A DNA stretch of 45,112 nucleotides, taken from assembly GCA_005893265.1 (NCBI GenBank), contig VBOX01000086.1:1-45112 (forward strand), written 5' to 3'. This document shows, in pieces, positions 35,478-43,135 of this stretch. The stretch is from Candidatus Eiseniibacteriota bacterium (lineage in GTDB: Bacteria > Eisenbacteria > RBG-16-71-46 > SZUA-252). Position 1 is the stretch's first letter; each line of letters opens with the position of its first letter. The notes beneath the pieces are model-generated. The model was given only the letters and a program-made list of their open reading frames with translations. It was not told where the DNA came from and did no database searches. Both the position numbers and the translations under genes were made by a program.

Positions 35478-37550
35478 ATGGCTTCGTTCAGCGATCCCGT
35501 CCGCTACTTGAGCGGCGTCGGCCACGAGATGGCCCGGCGCCTGGCCAAACTCGAAATCCGCACCATCCGGGATCTCCTCTTCCACATTCCAAGAAGCTAC
35601 CTCGACCGGCGCACGGTCACGCCGATCGCCTTCCTCCGCCCGAACGAGGAGGCCTCTATCCTGGGCACGCTCGCGAGCGTTCGCCTCGAGCGGCGCCTGC
35701 GCGGGAGGCGCGACGTGGCCGGCGTCGTTCAGGACGGAACCGGCGCGTTGCGCATCGTGTGGTTCAATCAACCCTTCGTGGAGCGGTTGCTCCGGCCAGG
35801 GGAGCGGTACTTCTTCTCCGGATCGGTGCAGCCGTTTCGCGGTTTGGAGATGCACAATCCTGAGTTCGAGCCCGATGAAGAGGGGGCCGAGCATCGGAAC
35901 CTCGCACGGGTCGCGCCGGTGTATGGGCTCACGGAGGGAATCACGCAGCGCTGGCTGCGCGCACGCGTTGCGGACGCGCTCCGCTCCCTGTCCGCGACGC
36001 CCGATCCGGTTCCACCCGAGTGGCGAAGGGCGCAGGCGCTTCCCGGCCTCCGGGAGGCGCTCGCCCAGGTCCACTTTCCCGAGCGACCGGAGGACGCGGA
36101 GCCAGCGCGGCGGCGGCTCGCGCTGGAGGAGCTCCTCGCATTGCAGGTGTCGCTGCAGTACGCGCGGGCGCGCCACCGCGGGCGCCGCGCGGCCCGGTCG
36201 CTCGAGCGCGGCGCCCCGCTCGCGGTCCGCTTTCGCGAATCGCTCCCGTTCACGCTCACGCGCTCGCAGCAGGAGGCTCTCGCGGCGATCGAGCGCGATC
36301 TGGATCGCGAGGTTCCCATGCGGCGGCTCCTGCTGGGGGACGTGGGCTCGGGAAAGACGGTCTTGGCCCTCGCCGCGGCGGTCCGCGCCGGAGGCGCCGG
36401 AATGCAGACGGCGATCCTGGCGCCGACCACCCTACTCGCCGAGCAGCACGCGGAAACGGCTGCTCGGCTCCTGGGCCCGGCCGGCCTTCGGTTCGCGCTC
36501 CTGACCGCCGCGACGCCGTCCAAGGAACGGGACCGGATCGCCGCGGGGGTGTCCTCGGGGGAGACCTCTCTCGTCATCGGAACCCACGCGCTCCTGGAAC
36601 GGGATCTCGGTTTCGGGTCCCTCGGGCTCGTCGTGGTCGACGAGCAGCACCGCTTCGGGGTCCGACAGCGCGTGTCGCTCGCGGCGAAGGGCAACGGAAT
36701 CCAGGACGCACACCTGCTCGTGCTCACGGCCACCCCAATCCCGCGCAGCCTCGCGATGACGCTTTATGGGGACCTGGACCTTTCCCTCCTCGCGGAAAAG
36801 CCCCCGGGGCGGGCTCCCGTACGTACGTCCTTCGTGCGCGCGGATGGGATTGAAATGCTGGCCCGCGTGCTCGGCGAAGAGACGAAGCGGGGAGGCAGCG
36901 CCTTCGTCGTGTATCCGGTGGTCGAGGAGAGCGAGACGCTCGATCTCAAGTCGGCCGCCGCGATGGCGCAGAAGCTGGCCCGCGTGGGATCGCTCGCGGA
37001 GGCGGGGGTCGTGCTCGTGCACGGCCGCCTCAAGCCGGCCGAGCGGCGGCTTGCGATCGAGCGCTTCCGCTCCGGGGAGGCGCGAATCCTCGTCGCGACG
37101 ACCGTGGTGGAAGTGGGGCTCGACATCCCCGACGCCACGCTCATCGTCATCGAGCACCCGGAACGATTCGGCCTGGCGCAGCTGCATCAGCTCCGGGGAC
37201 GAGTCGGCCGCGCCGACCGGCCGGGCCGTTGCGTGCTCCTCGTCGGAAGAGCCATCGGTGACGTCGCTCGGAAACGCCTGGAGATTTTCCGGCGCGTGGA
37301 AAACGGCCAGGAGCTTGCGGAGGAGGACCTGAAGCTCCGCGGCCCCGGCGAGCTGCTTGGAACGTCCCAGCACGGCTTCCCCGAGTTTCGCGCGGTAGAT
37401 CCGGTCGCGGACCTGGATCTCATCGAGGCGGCCCGGGGGCTGGCGAAAGAGGTACTCTCGAAGCAGGAAATCGAGGGGGACGAAGCTCGGCTCAAGACCT
37501 GGATCGAGGCGCACTTCGCGGGAGCGGAGCGCTATTTGGAGAGCGGGTAG
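35478..37550 (+). CDS. recG: ATP-dependent DNA helicase RecG
   Basis: 690 aa from ATG at 35478; the ORF-track ATG at 35457 overlaps the -10 region of the likely promoter. N-terminal 'VRYLSGVGHEMARRLAKLEI' and the wedge/OB domain are followed by Walker A 'GDVGSGKTVLA' (about 287-297), DEQH (388-391) and 'TATPIPRSLAMTLYGDLDLS'. The C-terminal helicase motifs are 'VATTVVEVGLDIPDATL', 'QLHQLRGRVGRADRPGRC' and the TRG-like 'GPGELLGTSQHGFPEFR'. RecG reverses stalled replication forks and processes recombination intermediates. The length is close to the E. coli protein (693). Confidence 0.97.
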   Translation: MASFSDPVRYLSGVGHEMARRLAKLEIRTIRDLLFHIPRSYLDRRTVTPIAFLRPNEEASILGTLASVRLERRLRGRRDVAGVVQDGTGALRIVWFNQPFVERLLRPGERYFFSGSVQPFRGLEMHNPEFEPDEEGAEHRNLARVAPVYGLTEGITQRWLRARVADALRSLSATPDPVPPEWRRAQALPGLREALAQVHFPERPEDAEPARRRLALEELLALQVSLQYARARHRGRRAARSLERGAPLAVRFRESLPFTLTRSQQEALAAIERDLDREVPMRRLLLGDVGSGKTVLALAAAVRAGGAGMQTAILAPTTLLAEQHAETAARLLGPAGLRFALLTAATPSKERDRIAAGVSSGETSLVIGTHALLERDLGFGSLGLVVVDEQHRFGVRQRVSLAAKGNGIQDAHLLVLTATPIPRSLAMTLYGDLDLSLLAEKPPGRAPVRTSFVRADGIEMLARVLGEETKRGGSAFVVYPVVEESETLDLKSAAAMAQKLARVGSLAEAGVVLVHGRLKPAERRLAIERFRSGEARILVATTVVEVGLDIPDATLIVIEHPERFGLAQLHQLRGRVGRADRPGRCVLLVGRAIGDVARKRLEIFRRVENGQELAEEDLKLRGPGELLGTSQHGFPEFRAVDPVADLDLIEAARGLAKEVLSKQEIEGDEARLKTWIEAHFAGAERYLESG

Positions 37551-37631
37551 AGAATCCCCGAAAGATGGGGCGCACGAAGCCGATAGAGTCATCGACCGCC
37601 TGTCCATTTCAGCTTCCGAAGGAGCGCATGG

Positions 37632-38555
37632 ATGCACGTTGAATGCAGCGCCTGCGGCGCTCGTTACGTTATCGCGGACGACAAGATCCCGGCACAAGGG
37701 GCGCGGGTCCGATGCCGAAAATGCCAGGCGGTCTTCTCGGTCGCGAGGCCGGAGGTGCCGGCGCCGACTGAGCTTCCGCTGATTCCTCCCTCTCCCCCTG
37801 AGCCCCGGCCCGCTCCCCCGGCCGCGCCCGGCGGGGCCTTCCTCGAGTCCTCGGCGCCATCGCCGCCGCCAGGGCGCCCTCCATCCGCTCCGGCGGATCC
37901 AACAGGCGACTCTCCTCCTACTCCCGAGAGGGGCTCCCCGCCCGACATTGAAAGGTTTGCGCCGTCCTTCGCCGAGCATCCACCGGCCGTGGGCGTCGAG
38001 TCCTCCCCCCGGCCTGAGTTTACGCGCGGGTACGAATCGGACATGCCGCGATCCGCGACAGCGCAGAGCGGGCCCCTGGTGGGCGAGCTCAGCGAGCCCG
38101 CGAGCGCTCCCGCGCAGCCTCTGGCCGCGCCAGCCGAGCCCAATCCGTTTGCCTCCGAACCGGGGCCGGCAGCGCCCAATCCGAGGCCGCCCGCGGCGGA
38201 GGCGCGCCCGTCCGCGCAGCAGGCAATGCCTTCCGCGGCGGTGGAACCGGGAGCCGCGGCGGGACGCTTTTCGGCCACAGCGGGAATACCGGAAGGGCTT
38301 CCGGAGGCGGAGCGCCTGAAGCACGAGCGCGCCCGCAGGCTCGCGCGCGTGCTTGCCTCGGACATCGCGATCTACAACAAGGAGAAACGCGACCGTGGGA
38401 TTAAGGATGGCAATCTGGTCGCGGTGCTTGGCTACGAGATCAAGAAGTCGTGGGAGGTCTATAAGGAGCGCGTGACCCCCGAGATGGCGAACTCCACGCC
38501 TTACTTCCGCGACGCGCTGAACGAAATGCTCGCGGAAGGAAAGAAGGTCTTCTAG
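37632..38555 (+). CDS. MJ0042-type zinc-ribbon protein with Pro/Ala-rich linker
   Basis: 307 aa, ATG with AAGGAG eight bases upstream. Residues 1-40 are a zinc ribbon of the MJ0042 type: 'CSACGARYVIADDKIPAQGA' then 'RCRKCQAVFSV', with two C-x-x-C pairs. About 190 residues of Pro/Ala/Glu-rich, low-complexity linker follow. The last 80 residues form a charged helical domain ('HERARRLARVLASDIAIYNK', then 'LGYEIKKSWEVYKER' and 'FRDALNEMLAEGKKVF'). That C-terminal domain is compact and unlike the linker, so it is probably the conserved functional part. I do not recognise it. Zinc-ribbon proteins of this design are frequent in myxobacteria and other GC-rich groups. No nearby pathway gives a role. 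Confidence 0.8.
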   Translation: MHVECSACGARYVIADDKIPAQGARVRCRKCQAVFSVARPEVPAPTELPLIPPSPPEPRPAPPAAPGGAFLESSAPSPPPGRPPSAPADPTGDSPPTPERGSPPDIERFAPSFAEHPPAVGVESSPRPEFTRGYESDMPRSATAQSGPLVGELSEPASAPAQPLAAPAEPNPFASEPGPAAPNPRPPAAEARPSAQQAMPSAAVEPGAAAGRFSATAGIPEGLPEAERLKHERARRLARVLASDIAIYNKEKRDRGIKDGNLVAVLGYEIKKSWEVYKERVTPEMANSTPYFRDALNEMLAEGKKVF

Positions 38556-38568
38556 CCGGCAGACCGCG

Positions 38569-39798
38569 TCACGGCTTCCACCCGAGCAAGGCCAGGATCC
38601 CCGCAGAGATGAGCATGGTTCCGGCGCCTGCCACCGCTACGGTCGGCGTGACCCACCCATGTCCGAGCGCGAGCCCGAGGAGCCCGGCGGCCCCGAGCAC
38701 GGCCACGCGAGTGGAAAAGTCCCGAAGCGCGAACACGCGCCCCCGAGCCCCCGGAGCCACCGCCGATTGCACGGCGGCTTCCGTCGTCACGAGGAGGAGC
38801 GCCACGAAGATTCCGGCGGTGAAGCCGACCGCCGCCAGCGCTGGGAAGGACGCCGCGCGCGTGAAGAGCGCAAGCATGATTCCGGTTCCTATAAGGCCGA
38901 TCGCGGCCAACGTCCTTCTCGGCCAGCGCGCGCCGCGCCACGTCAGGACGACCGTGCCCGCGACCATACCGAACCCGAGCGAGGCGAGGATTCCCCCGGT
39001 CCCTGAGATGAACCCGGTCATCCGCCCCCGGAGGAGCACGGTCCCGGCGACGTGCAGCGCCCCTCCCGCGATCCAGAGGCAGACGAGGGCCAGGAGCGAT
39101 CCCAGGACGGCGCGATTCGAGACGGAGATGCGCGCACCCTCGCGGACATCGCGGCCGAGGGCGCGGTAGACGCCGCCCCAGGTCGCCGGTCTCGGCATTC
39201 TCTGGCGCGGCCTCGGCTTCGTGACGGCGAGAAACCCCGCCGAGACAAAGTACGTGGCTGCGTCGATCCCGAATCCCCAACGCCACCCGGCGCGCTCGAC
39301 GAGGATCCCTCCTACCAAAGCGCCCGCGATCGTTCCGGCCACCCCCGCCAGCGTGGCCAGCGAGTTCGCTTCCAGAAGATCGTCCCCTTGGATCAGGTCG
39401 GGGACGATGGCCGAGCGCGCGGGGAGGAAGAACGAGTTCACCATGTAAAGAAGAAACACCACCGCGAACGCCGCCGGGAGACCGCCGTGCGCGGCCGCCG
39501 GAATGAGGAGCAGTGCCAGGCATCCCCGGAGGAGATCGGAAACCACGAGGACGCTTCGCGTCTCCCAGGAGTCCACCAGCGCCCCCGCCAGTGGGCCGAT
39601 CAGAATCGTGGGGAGGAAGCTCACCGCCGGGACGAGGGCCAGCTCGGGCGTCGGATTGAGAGGGTTGTGGGCGCGCTCGACGATCAGCGCGAGCAGGGCG
39701 AGATAATGAAGGCGGTCGCCGAAGATCGAGGCAAACTGCCCCAGCCAGAGCGCGCGGAAGCTGCGGTTGCGGAAAAGGCGCGTGCCCGCGCCGCTCAT
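38569..39798 (-). CDS. MFS transporter (EntS/MFS_3-like)
   Basis: 409 aa, ATG. About 11-12 TM helices with the MFS N-terminal motif 'LWLGQFASIFGDRLHYLALL' and the loop 'LAGALVDSWETRSVLVVSDLLRG' (the G-x-x-x-D-R/K-type motif A). 'PDLIQGDDLLEANSL' and the second-half equivalent 'APGARGRVFALRDFSTRVAV' fit the EntS/MFS_3 group of exporters. It is the last gene of a three-gene minus-strand run, 19 bp after the PimA-like GT4. A drug or lipid-related export role is possible, but the substrate cannot be told from sequence. Confidence 0.88.
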   Translation of the reverse strand: MSGAGTRLFRNRSFRALWLGQFASIFGDRLHYLALLALIVERAHNPLNPTPELALVPAVSFLPTILIGPLAGALVDSWETRSVLVVSDLLRGCLALLLIPAAAHGGLPAAFAVVFLLYMVNSFFLPARSAIVPDLIQGDDLLEANSLATLAGVAGTIAGALVGGILVERAGWRWGFGIDAATYFVSAGFLAVTKPRPRQRMPRPATWGGVYRALGRDVREGARISVSNRAVLGSLLALVCLWIAGGALHVAGTVLLRGRMTGFISGTGGILASLGFGMVAGTVVLTWRGARWPRRTLAAIGLIGTGIMLALFTRAASFPALAAVGFTAGIFVALLLVTTEAAVQSAVAPGARGRVFALRDFSTRVAVLGAAGLLGLALGHGWVTPTVAVAGAGTMLISAGILALLGWKP

Positions 39799-39817
39799 CG
39801 GCCCGTCGCGCCGAACC

Positions 39818-41053
39818 TCAAGCTTGGGCCGGCTCGAGGGCCACGACGCGCTCGCGCGAATCGTCCAGGGACCCCGCCGTCCGGGCGCCGCCCAGAACCA
39901 CCCGATAGATTTCCTCGAGCTTCTCGACGATCAAGGGCCATGCGTATCGTCGCGAGGTCTCGACGCCGCGCGCGCCCATCTCGCGTCTCAAGTCCTGGCT
40001 CCCGAGCACAGTTTCCAGGGCGCGCCGGAGCTGGTCCGAATTCCGCGGCGGCACGGCGAGACCCTGCGCCCCCGGGGTGAGCACGGTCCGGTATCCGGGC
40101 AGGTCCGTCGCGACGATCGCGACCCCCGCGGCCATCGCCTCGAGGAGCACGATCCCGAAGCTTTCCCCTCCGCGGGCGGGCGAACAGAAGACGTCCGCCG
40201 AGGCGTAGTACCTCGGCAGATGCTCGTTGCTCACGTGTCCTTCGAAATGAACGCGTCCCTGGAGCACGCCCCCAGCCATCCGCTCGATGCGATGCCTCAG
40301 CCGGCCGTCCCCGACGACGATGAGGCGGAAGGGAACGGAATCGCGCGCGAGCGCCGCGCACGCGGCCATCAGCTCCGGGAGACCCTTTCTCGGATCGTGG
40401 CGTCCCACGAAGAGGATGTTGGGTGTGCCGTCGTCGAACCGCTCGAGGCGTTTGAGTCCGGGGCGGAACCGCTCGAGATTCACCCCGTTCGGAAGGATTT
40501 CGACCGGTCCCGGGAAGTGGCGCAGCACGCAGGCGCGCGCCTCTTCCGAAACCGCGAGGATGCGGTCGAGCCTCCGGTACGAGGGGCGCAGCGCCCGGCG
40601 GAAGAGACGGAACGCGAGATCGGACGTGACCGTGGAATGGAACGTGCCCACGATCGGCTGCTTCGCTACCTGGAGCGTGAGGAGCGGCAGGACGGGGGAA
40701 ATGGGGCAGTGCACGTGCAGGAGATCGAATCGCTCGCGGCGGATGATGTCCGCGAGCTTCTCGCGGAGACCGAACCCCACCGTGACGTTGTTCTCGGCCC
40801 CGTTGTAGGGAACCGAGAAATTCCGGCCGATCCGGAGCACGCGGTGTCCGTCGCCGTTCCCCGGCCTTCCTCGCCCGCGCGCGTCGTGGCCTGCGCCGGA
40901 GGCGGCGTGCTCCCGGTCCGAGAAGCGGGCGGTGATGATCGTGACGTCGTGGCCCCGTTCCCGGAGCGCCAGCGCGGTCGCGTCCACGTGCTCGGTCACG
41001 CCCCCGACGGCGGGGTGGTAGGCCTGGCTTACGATCGCGATCTTAATCGGCAC
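39818..41053 (-). CDS. PimA-like GT4 glycosyltransferase
   Basis: 411 aa, GTG start overlapping the acyltransferase stop by 11 bp. 'VSQAYHPAVGGVTEHVDATA' is the GG-loop of GT4. 'GRNFSVPYNGAENNVTVGFG', then 'FDLLHVHCPISPVLPLLTLQ' and 'PIVGTFHSTVTSD' closely follow the order seen in mycobacterial PimA. The C-terminal half has 'ILFVGRHDPRKGLPELMAAC' and the EX7E motif 'ARGGESFGIVLLEAMAAGVA'. PimA mannosylates phosphatidylinositol at the inner membrane; here it is coupled to a PatA/HtrB-like acyltransferase. The acceptor lipid is unknown because no phosphatidylinositol synthase is present in the window. Confidence 0.85.
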   Translation of the reverse strand: MPIKIAIVSQAYHPAVGGVTEHVDATALALRERGHDVTIITARFSDREHAASGAGHDARGRGRPGNGDGHRVLRIGRNFSVPYNGAENNVTVGFGLREKLADIIRRERFDLLHVHCPISPVLPLLTLQVAKQPIVGTFHSTVTSDLAFRLFRRALRPSYRRLDRILAVSEEARACVLRHFPGPVEILPNGVNLERFRPGLKRLERFDDGTPNILFVGRHDPRKGLPELMAACAALARDSVPFRLIVVGDGRLRHRIERMAGGVLQGRVHFEGHVSNEHLPRYYASADVFCSPARGGESFGIVLLEAMAAGVAIVATDLPGYRTVLTPGAQGLAVPPRNSDQLRRALETVLGSQDLRREMGARGVETSRRYAWPLIVEKLEEIYRVVLGGARTAGSLDDSRERVVALEPAQA

Positions 41054-41927
41054 CGGCTCGGGCGAAGAGAGGGCGGAAGACGCACCATTGGTCCACGCGG
41101 GCGGCGATCGTCCGCTCCTGGAATTCGGCGACGCGGCGTGTTATGCGGCGGATATCCTCCTCCACCGAAAGAGAGGGCTCGGGCGACTCGGTCCCATCGA
41201 AGGAGATGACGTGGCAGCCGGATGCTCGGCGCTCCGCGTGCGCATGGAGCAGGCGGACCTTCGCCCGCCGCGCCAAGATCGCCGGTCCGACGGGAAAGGG
41301 GACGCGGCTGCCAAAAAACTCGGTATCGATGGAGCGGACAAACACGTCGCCGTCCGTGAGCAGCACGACGATTCCTCCCCGTCTCAGGGTTTCAAGGAGC
41401 GGCCGAAAGCCATCGCCAGGGGTGCTCACGAGGATCCGTTCGCGCTCCTTGAGAATCCTCGCGATCCGGGTGAGCCTCCCGTGGAACTGGACCCCCGTGA
41501 CCACGTGAACTCGGAAACCGAGCCGCGCGAGCGCAATCCCAGCCAGCTCCCAGTTGCCGACGTGCGGCGCGGAAACGACCGCGCCGCGCCCGGGCTTGAG
41601 CGCCCGGTAGAGAAACTCCATGCCCTGGAAGCGGAAGCGCGTGTCGAGCGCCCGCGAATCAATCGAGCCCTGCGCCAGGTATTCCAGGACGAACCGGTGA
41701 TAACTTCCGAACATCGCCCGCGCCGTCCTGGTCACGGAGCGCGGCCCCGCCGCCGAGAGGCGTCCGGAGCTCGCGATTTGGGCCAGGTTGGACAGCACAG
41801 CACGCCGGCGTGTCCGCGCGAAGGCGAACTCGAGCCGTGAGGTCGCGCGCGCCAACGAGGAAAGGACCGGGTCAGGGAGCGTGGGGGCGAGCACACGAGC
41901 TGCCTCAAGAAGGAGGCTTGAAATCAC
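41043..41927 (-). CDS. PatA/HtrB-like lysophospholipid acyltransferase
   Basis: 294 aa, GTG. The catalytic H-x4-E motif appears in 'SAPHVGNWELAGIALARLGF'. 'RFRFQGMEFLYRALKPGRGAV' before it, and 'LLETLRRGGIVVLLTDGDVF' and 'FFGSRVPFPVGPAILARRAK' after it, match the LpxL/HtrB/PatA family (PF03279). These enzymes acylate lipid A or phosphatidylinositol mannosides at the inner membrane. The next gene is a PimA-like GT4 with overlapping codons, the same order as patA-pimA in mycobacteria. This makes glycolipid acylation the better guess than lipid A, but both remain possible. Confidence 0.88.
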   Translation of the reverse strand: MISSLLLEAARVLAPTLPDPVLSSLARATSRLEFAFARTRRRAVLSNLAQIASSGRLSAAGPRSVTRTARAMFGSYHRFVLEYLAQGSIDSRALDTRFRFQGMEFLYRALKPGRGAVVSAPHVGNWELAGIALARLGFRVHVVTGVQFHGRLTRIARILKERERILVSTPGDGFRPLLETLRRGGIVVLLTDGDVFVRSIDTEFFGSRVPFPVGPAILARRAKVRLLHAHAERRASGCHVISFDGTESPEPSLSVEEDIRRITRRVAEFQERTIAARVDQWCVFRPLFARAGAD

Positions 41928-41971
41928 AGGCGGCGCGCGTGGGACCGCAACATGAAAGCCGGCACGCGCAG

Positions 41972-42000
41972 ACGCTACACGAGCCCCGGGGGACCGTCAA
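41972..42000 (-). promoter_or_regulatory. Promoter of the acyltransferase-GT4-MFS operon
   Basis: On the minus strand, TTGACG (41995-42000), 17-bp spacer, TAGCGT (41972-41977). The GTG of the acyltransferase is 44 nt after the -10. It is divergent from a plus-strand promoter at 42021-42049, with 20 bp between the two -35 elements. Confidence 0.5.
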
Positions 42001-42020
42001 CAATCGGGGAGGGCTTTTGT

Positions 42021-42049
42021 TTGACTTGGCGAGACGCGCTGCCTAGAGT
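42021..42049 (+). promoter_or_regulatory. Plus-strand promoter in the 41928-42436 intergenic region
   Basis: TTGACT (42021-42026), a 17-bp spacer and TAGAGT (42044-42049). An ATG starts 10 nt after the -10 (42060). Its transcript could reach the hypothetical gene at 42437 with a long leader, or start the 52-codon ORF at 42060. Confidence 0.5.
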
Positions 42050-42059
42050 CCGGGCCGCA

Positions 42060-42218
42060 ATGGCGTCATTTCTCCCACGGCGGAGCGGATCCAGCCATTG
42101 GCTTCAGTGGGCGAATTCGCTGTCCGTCGCCTCCGACTCGAACAATGCGTCTGCCGTTTCCACGTCGGAGAGGCAGCGGCAGCGCGAGCCGGCGGCTACG
42201 TGCGGGCAGACCGCGTAA
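42060..42218 (+). CDS. Small ORF after a promoter, uncertain
   Basis: 52 codons, ATG 10 nt past a TAGAGT -10, so it could be leaderless. The product is Ser/Gln/Arg-rich with no membrane segment or motif that I recognise, and third-position GC is about 80%, as for neighbours. It overlaps the minus-strand small ORF (42104-42301), which has a better ribosome-binding site and more protein-like composition. Only one is likely real, and I rate this one lower. Confidence 0.2.
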   Translation: MASFLPRRSGSSHWLQWANSLSVASDSNNASAVSTSERQRQREPAATCGQTA

Positions 42219-42301
42219 ACGCGATTGTCGCGCCGACAATAGACTTCCGTCGCGCGCCTGGCGCCGTTCCTTGTGGCGGGGGAAAGTGGGTTCCGTTTCA
42301 C
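42104..42301 (-). CDS. Small Cys-containing protein, hypothetical
   Basis: 65 aa, GTG start with a perfect GGAGGAGG five bases upstream, the strongest Shine-Dalgarno in this intergenic region. The product has a basic N-terminus, then a compact segment with four Cys and a C-P-H ('EVYCRRDNRVYAVCPHV', 'SRCRCLSDVE'), and an acidic C-terminus ('FESEATDSEFAH'). The Cys/His spacing could bind a metal. Third-position GC is about 80%, like the real genes here. I do not recognise the family. It is co-directional with, and 177 bp upstream of, the PatA-like gene. Confidence 0.45.
   Translation of the reverse strand: MKRNPLSPATRNGARRATEVYCRRDNRVYAVCPHVAAGSRCRCLSDVETADALFESEATDSEFAH
42224..42240. promoter_or_regulatory. 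Perfect 7-bp palindrome, operator-like
   Basis: ATTGTCG and CGACAAT are exact inverted arms with a 3-nt spacer (17 bp in all). It lies 6 bp after the plus-strand small ORF and inside the minus-strand small ORF. The size and symmetry suit a dimeric regulator, but a chance hairpin cannot be excluded. The stretch 42241-42436 holds nothing else I can support except the start region of the next gene. Confidence 0.35.
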
Positions 42302-42436
42302 GGTGTCCTCCTCCGGTCCTTGGGCCTCGAGCGAGCCGGTGTCCGCGCCACCTCACGGGATCCACGATCAGCTCTCGACCAATGTGGAAATGCAACGCGC
42401 ATGCCATGGGTGGGCGGTTCTCGATAGGGGGTGTCG

Positions 42437-42859
42437 ATGGCGAGCCAGAAGCTGGTGCGATGCGAGATACGGAGGTCCGATGCCGCGGAAGACGCGACCG
42501 TTCGCTACGTTCCGCTCGAGATATTCGGGCTTTGGGAGTTTCTGATGCGCAACAAGCATCGATTCGAGGTGAGGCGAAGCGTTGCGTCGCTGTGGATCGA
42601 CGTGGACGAAACCCCGGAAGCGGCGTACGGGGAAAACCAGTACGAGCGCGTCACGGAGGTGGAATTGCTCCGCTATTCCGATCGCGACGGCATGTTCAGC
42701 CGGGTGAGCCGGTATTTTCCGACCGCCGAATATCCGCAGCTCAAGGAGCTCCTCCTCCGCCACTACGAGAGCGTGTCGGATCCCTCGGCGCCGCAGCTGC
42801 AGATCAAAGAGCGCCCGGGAATCTGGATCCGCCGCGATCCCCGCGATCCCCGCGGCTGA
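42437..42859 (+). CDS. Hypothetical protein
   Basis: About 140 aa from the ATG at 42437, which has AGGGGG at the right distance; the GTG at 42431 (ORF track) is an in-frame alternative. The product is soluble, mixed alpha/beta by residue pattern, with aromatic/acidic blocks ('VPLEIFGLWEFLMRNKHRFE', 'FSRVSRYFPTAEYPQLKELL'), and no signal peptide or TM helix. The last codons contain a 9-bp tandem repeat (CCGCGATCC twice, 42832-42849), giving the RDPRDPRG end. I do not recognise the family. It sits between a divergent glycolipid operon and a MglA-like GTPase gene, and shares direction with the latter. Confidence 0.6.
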   Translation: MASQKLVRCEIRRSDAAEDATVRYVPLEIFGLWEFLMRNKHRFEVRRSVASLWIDVDETPEAAYGENQYERVTEVELLRYSDRDGMFSRVSRYFPTAEYPQLKELLLRHYESVSDPSAPQLQIKERPGIWIRRDPRDPRG

Positions 42860-42875
42860 GGGGGTGGTTCCATTT

Positions 42876-42904
42876 TTGGCGCCGCACCGCCGGGCCGCTA
42901 TCCT
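42876..42904 (+). promoter_or_regulatory. Candidate promoter for the MglA-like gene
   Basis: TTGGCG (42876-42881), a 17-bp spacer and TATCCT (42899-42904), about 230 nt before the gene. It starts a long leader with several hairpins: CACCG/CGGTG, TGCCG/CGGCA, CCTAA/TTAGG and the overlapping pair at 43001-43040. Weak on its own. Confidence 0.35.
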
Positions 42905-43000
42905 CCGGTGGCCGTGCGGAGTGCACGATTCTCATCCTGCCGCCGGACGGCAACTCCATCCAGACTAAGCAGCATTTTTCCTAAAGATTAGGCCCCCATC

Positions 43001-43040
43001 CACCGTTCTCTGTCCCGAGGCACGGTGGCATCGGCCGTGC
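43001..43040 (+). promoter_or_regulatory. Mutually exclusive hairpins in the MglA leader
   Basis: CACCGT (43001-43006) can pair with ACGGTG (43022-43027). GCACGG (43020-43025) can pair with CCGTGC (43035-43040). The two pairs share bases 43022-43025, so only one can form at a time. This is the layout of an attenuator or riboswitch-like expression switch, but no ligand domain is recognised and no U-tract follows either stem. Confidence 0.35.
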
Positions 43041-43135
43041 TCTCATGAACGGAGCCGGCGATCGGCCGCAATGGTCACTCTTCCCGCCGCGCGCCCAGTC
43101 CGGATACGAAACCAAGAGAATCGAGGAGCGACGCC

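Noticed and set aside
37551-37631. TAGAGT at 37584-37589 as a -10 for the zinc-ribbon gene
   Set aside because: No acceptable -35 lies 16-18 bp upstream, so I did not list a promoter.
36432-38324. Minus-strand ORF of 630 aa
   Set aside because: Antisense to recG and the zinc-ribbon gene. No motif and biased composition, so a shadow of strong coding on the other strand.
42273-42545. Plus-strand ORF of 90 aa
   Set aside because: It overlaps the start of the hypothetical gene in another frame, is Ser/Arg-rich and lacks a ribosome-binding site.
42832-42849. 9-bp tandem repeat as a possible CRISPR or satellite
   Set aside because: Only two copies and it is in frame at the end of the hypothetical gene, giving RDPRDP; simple codon duplication.
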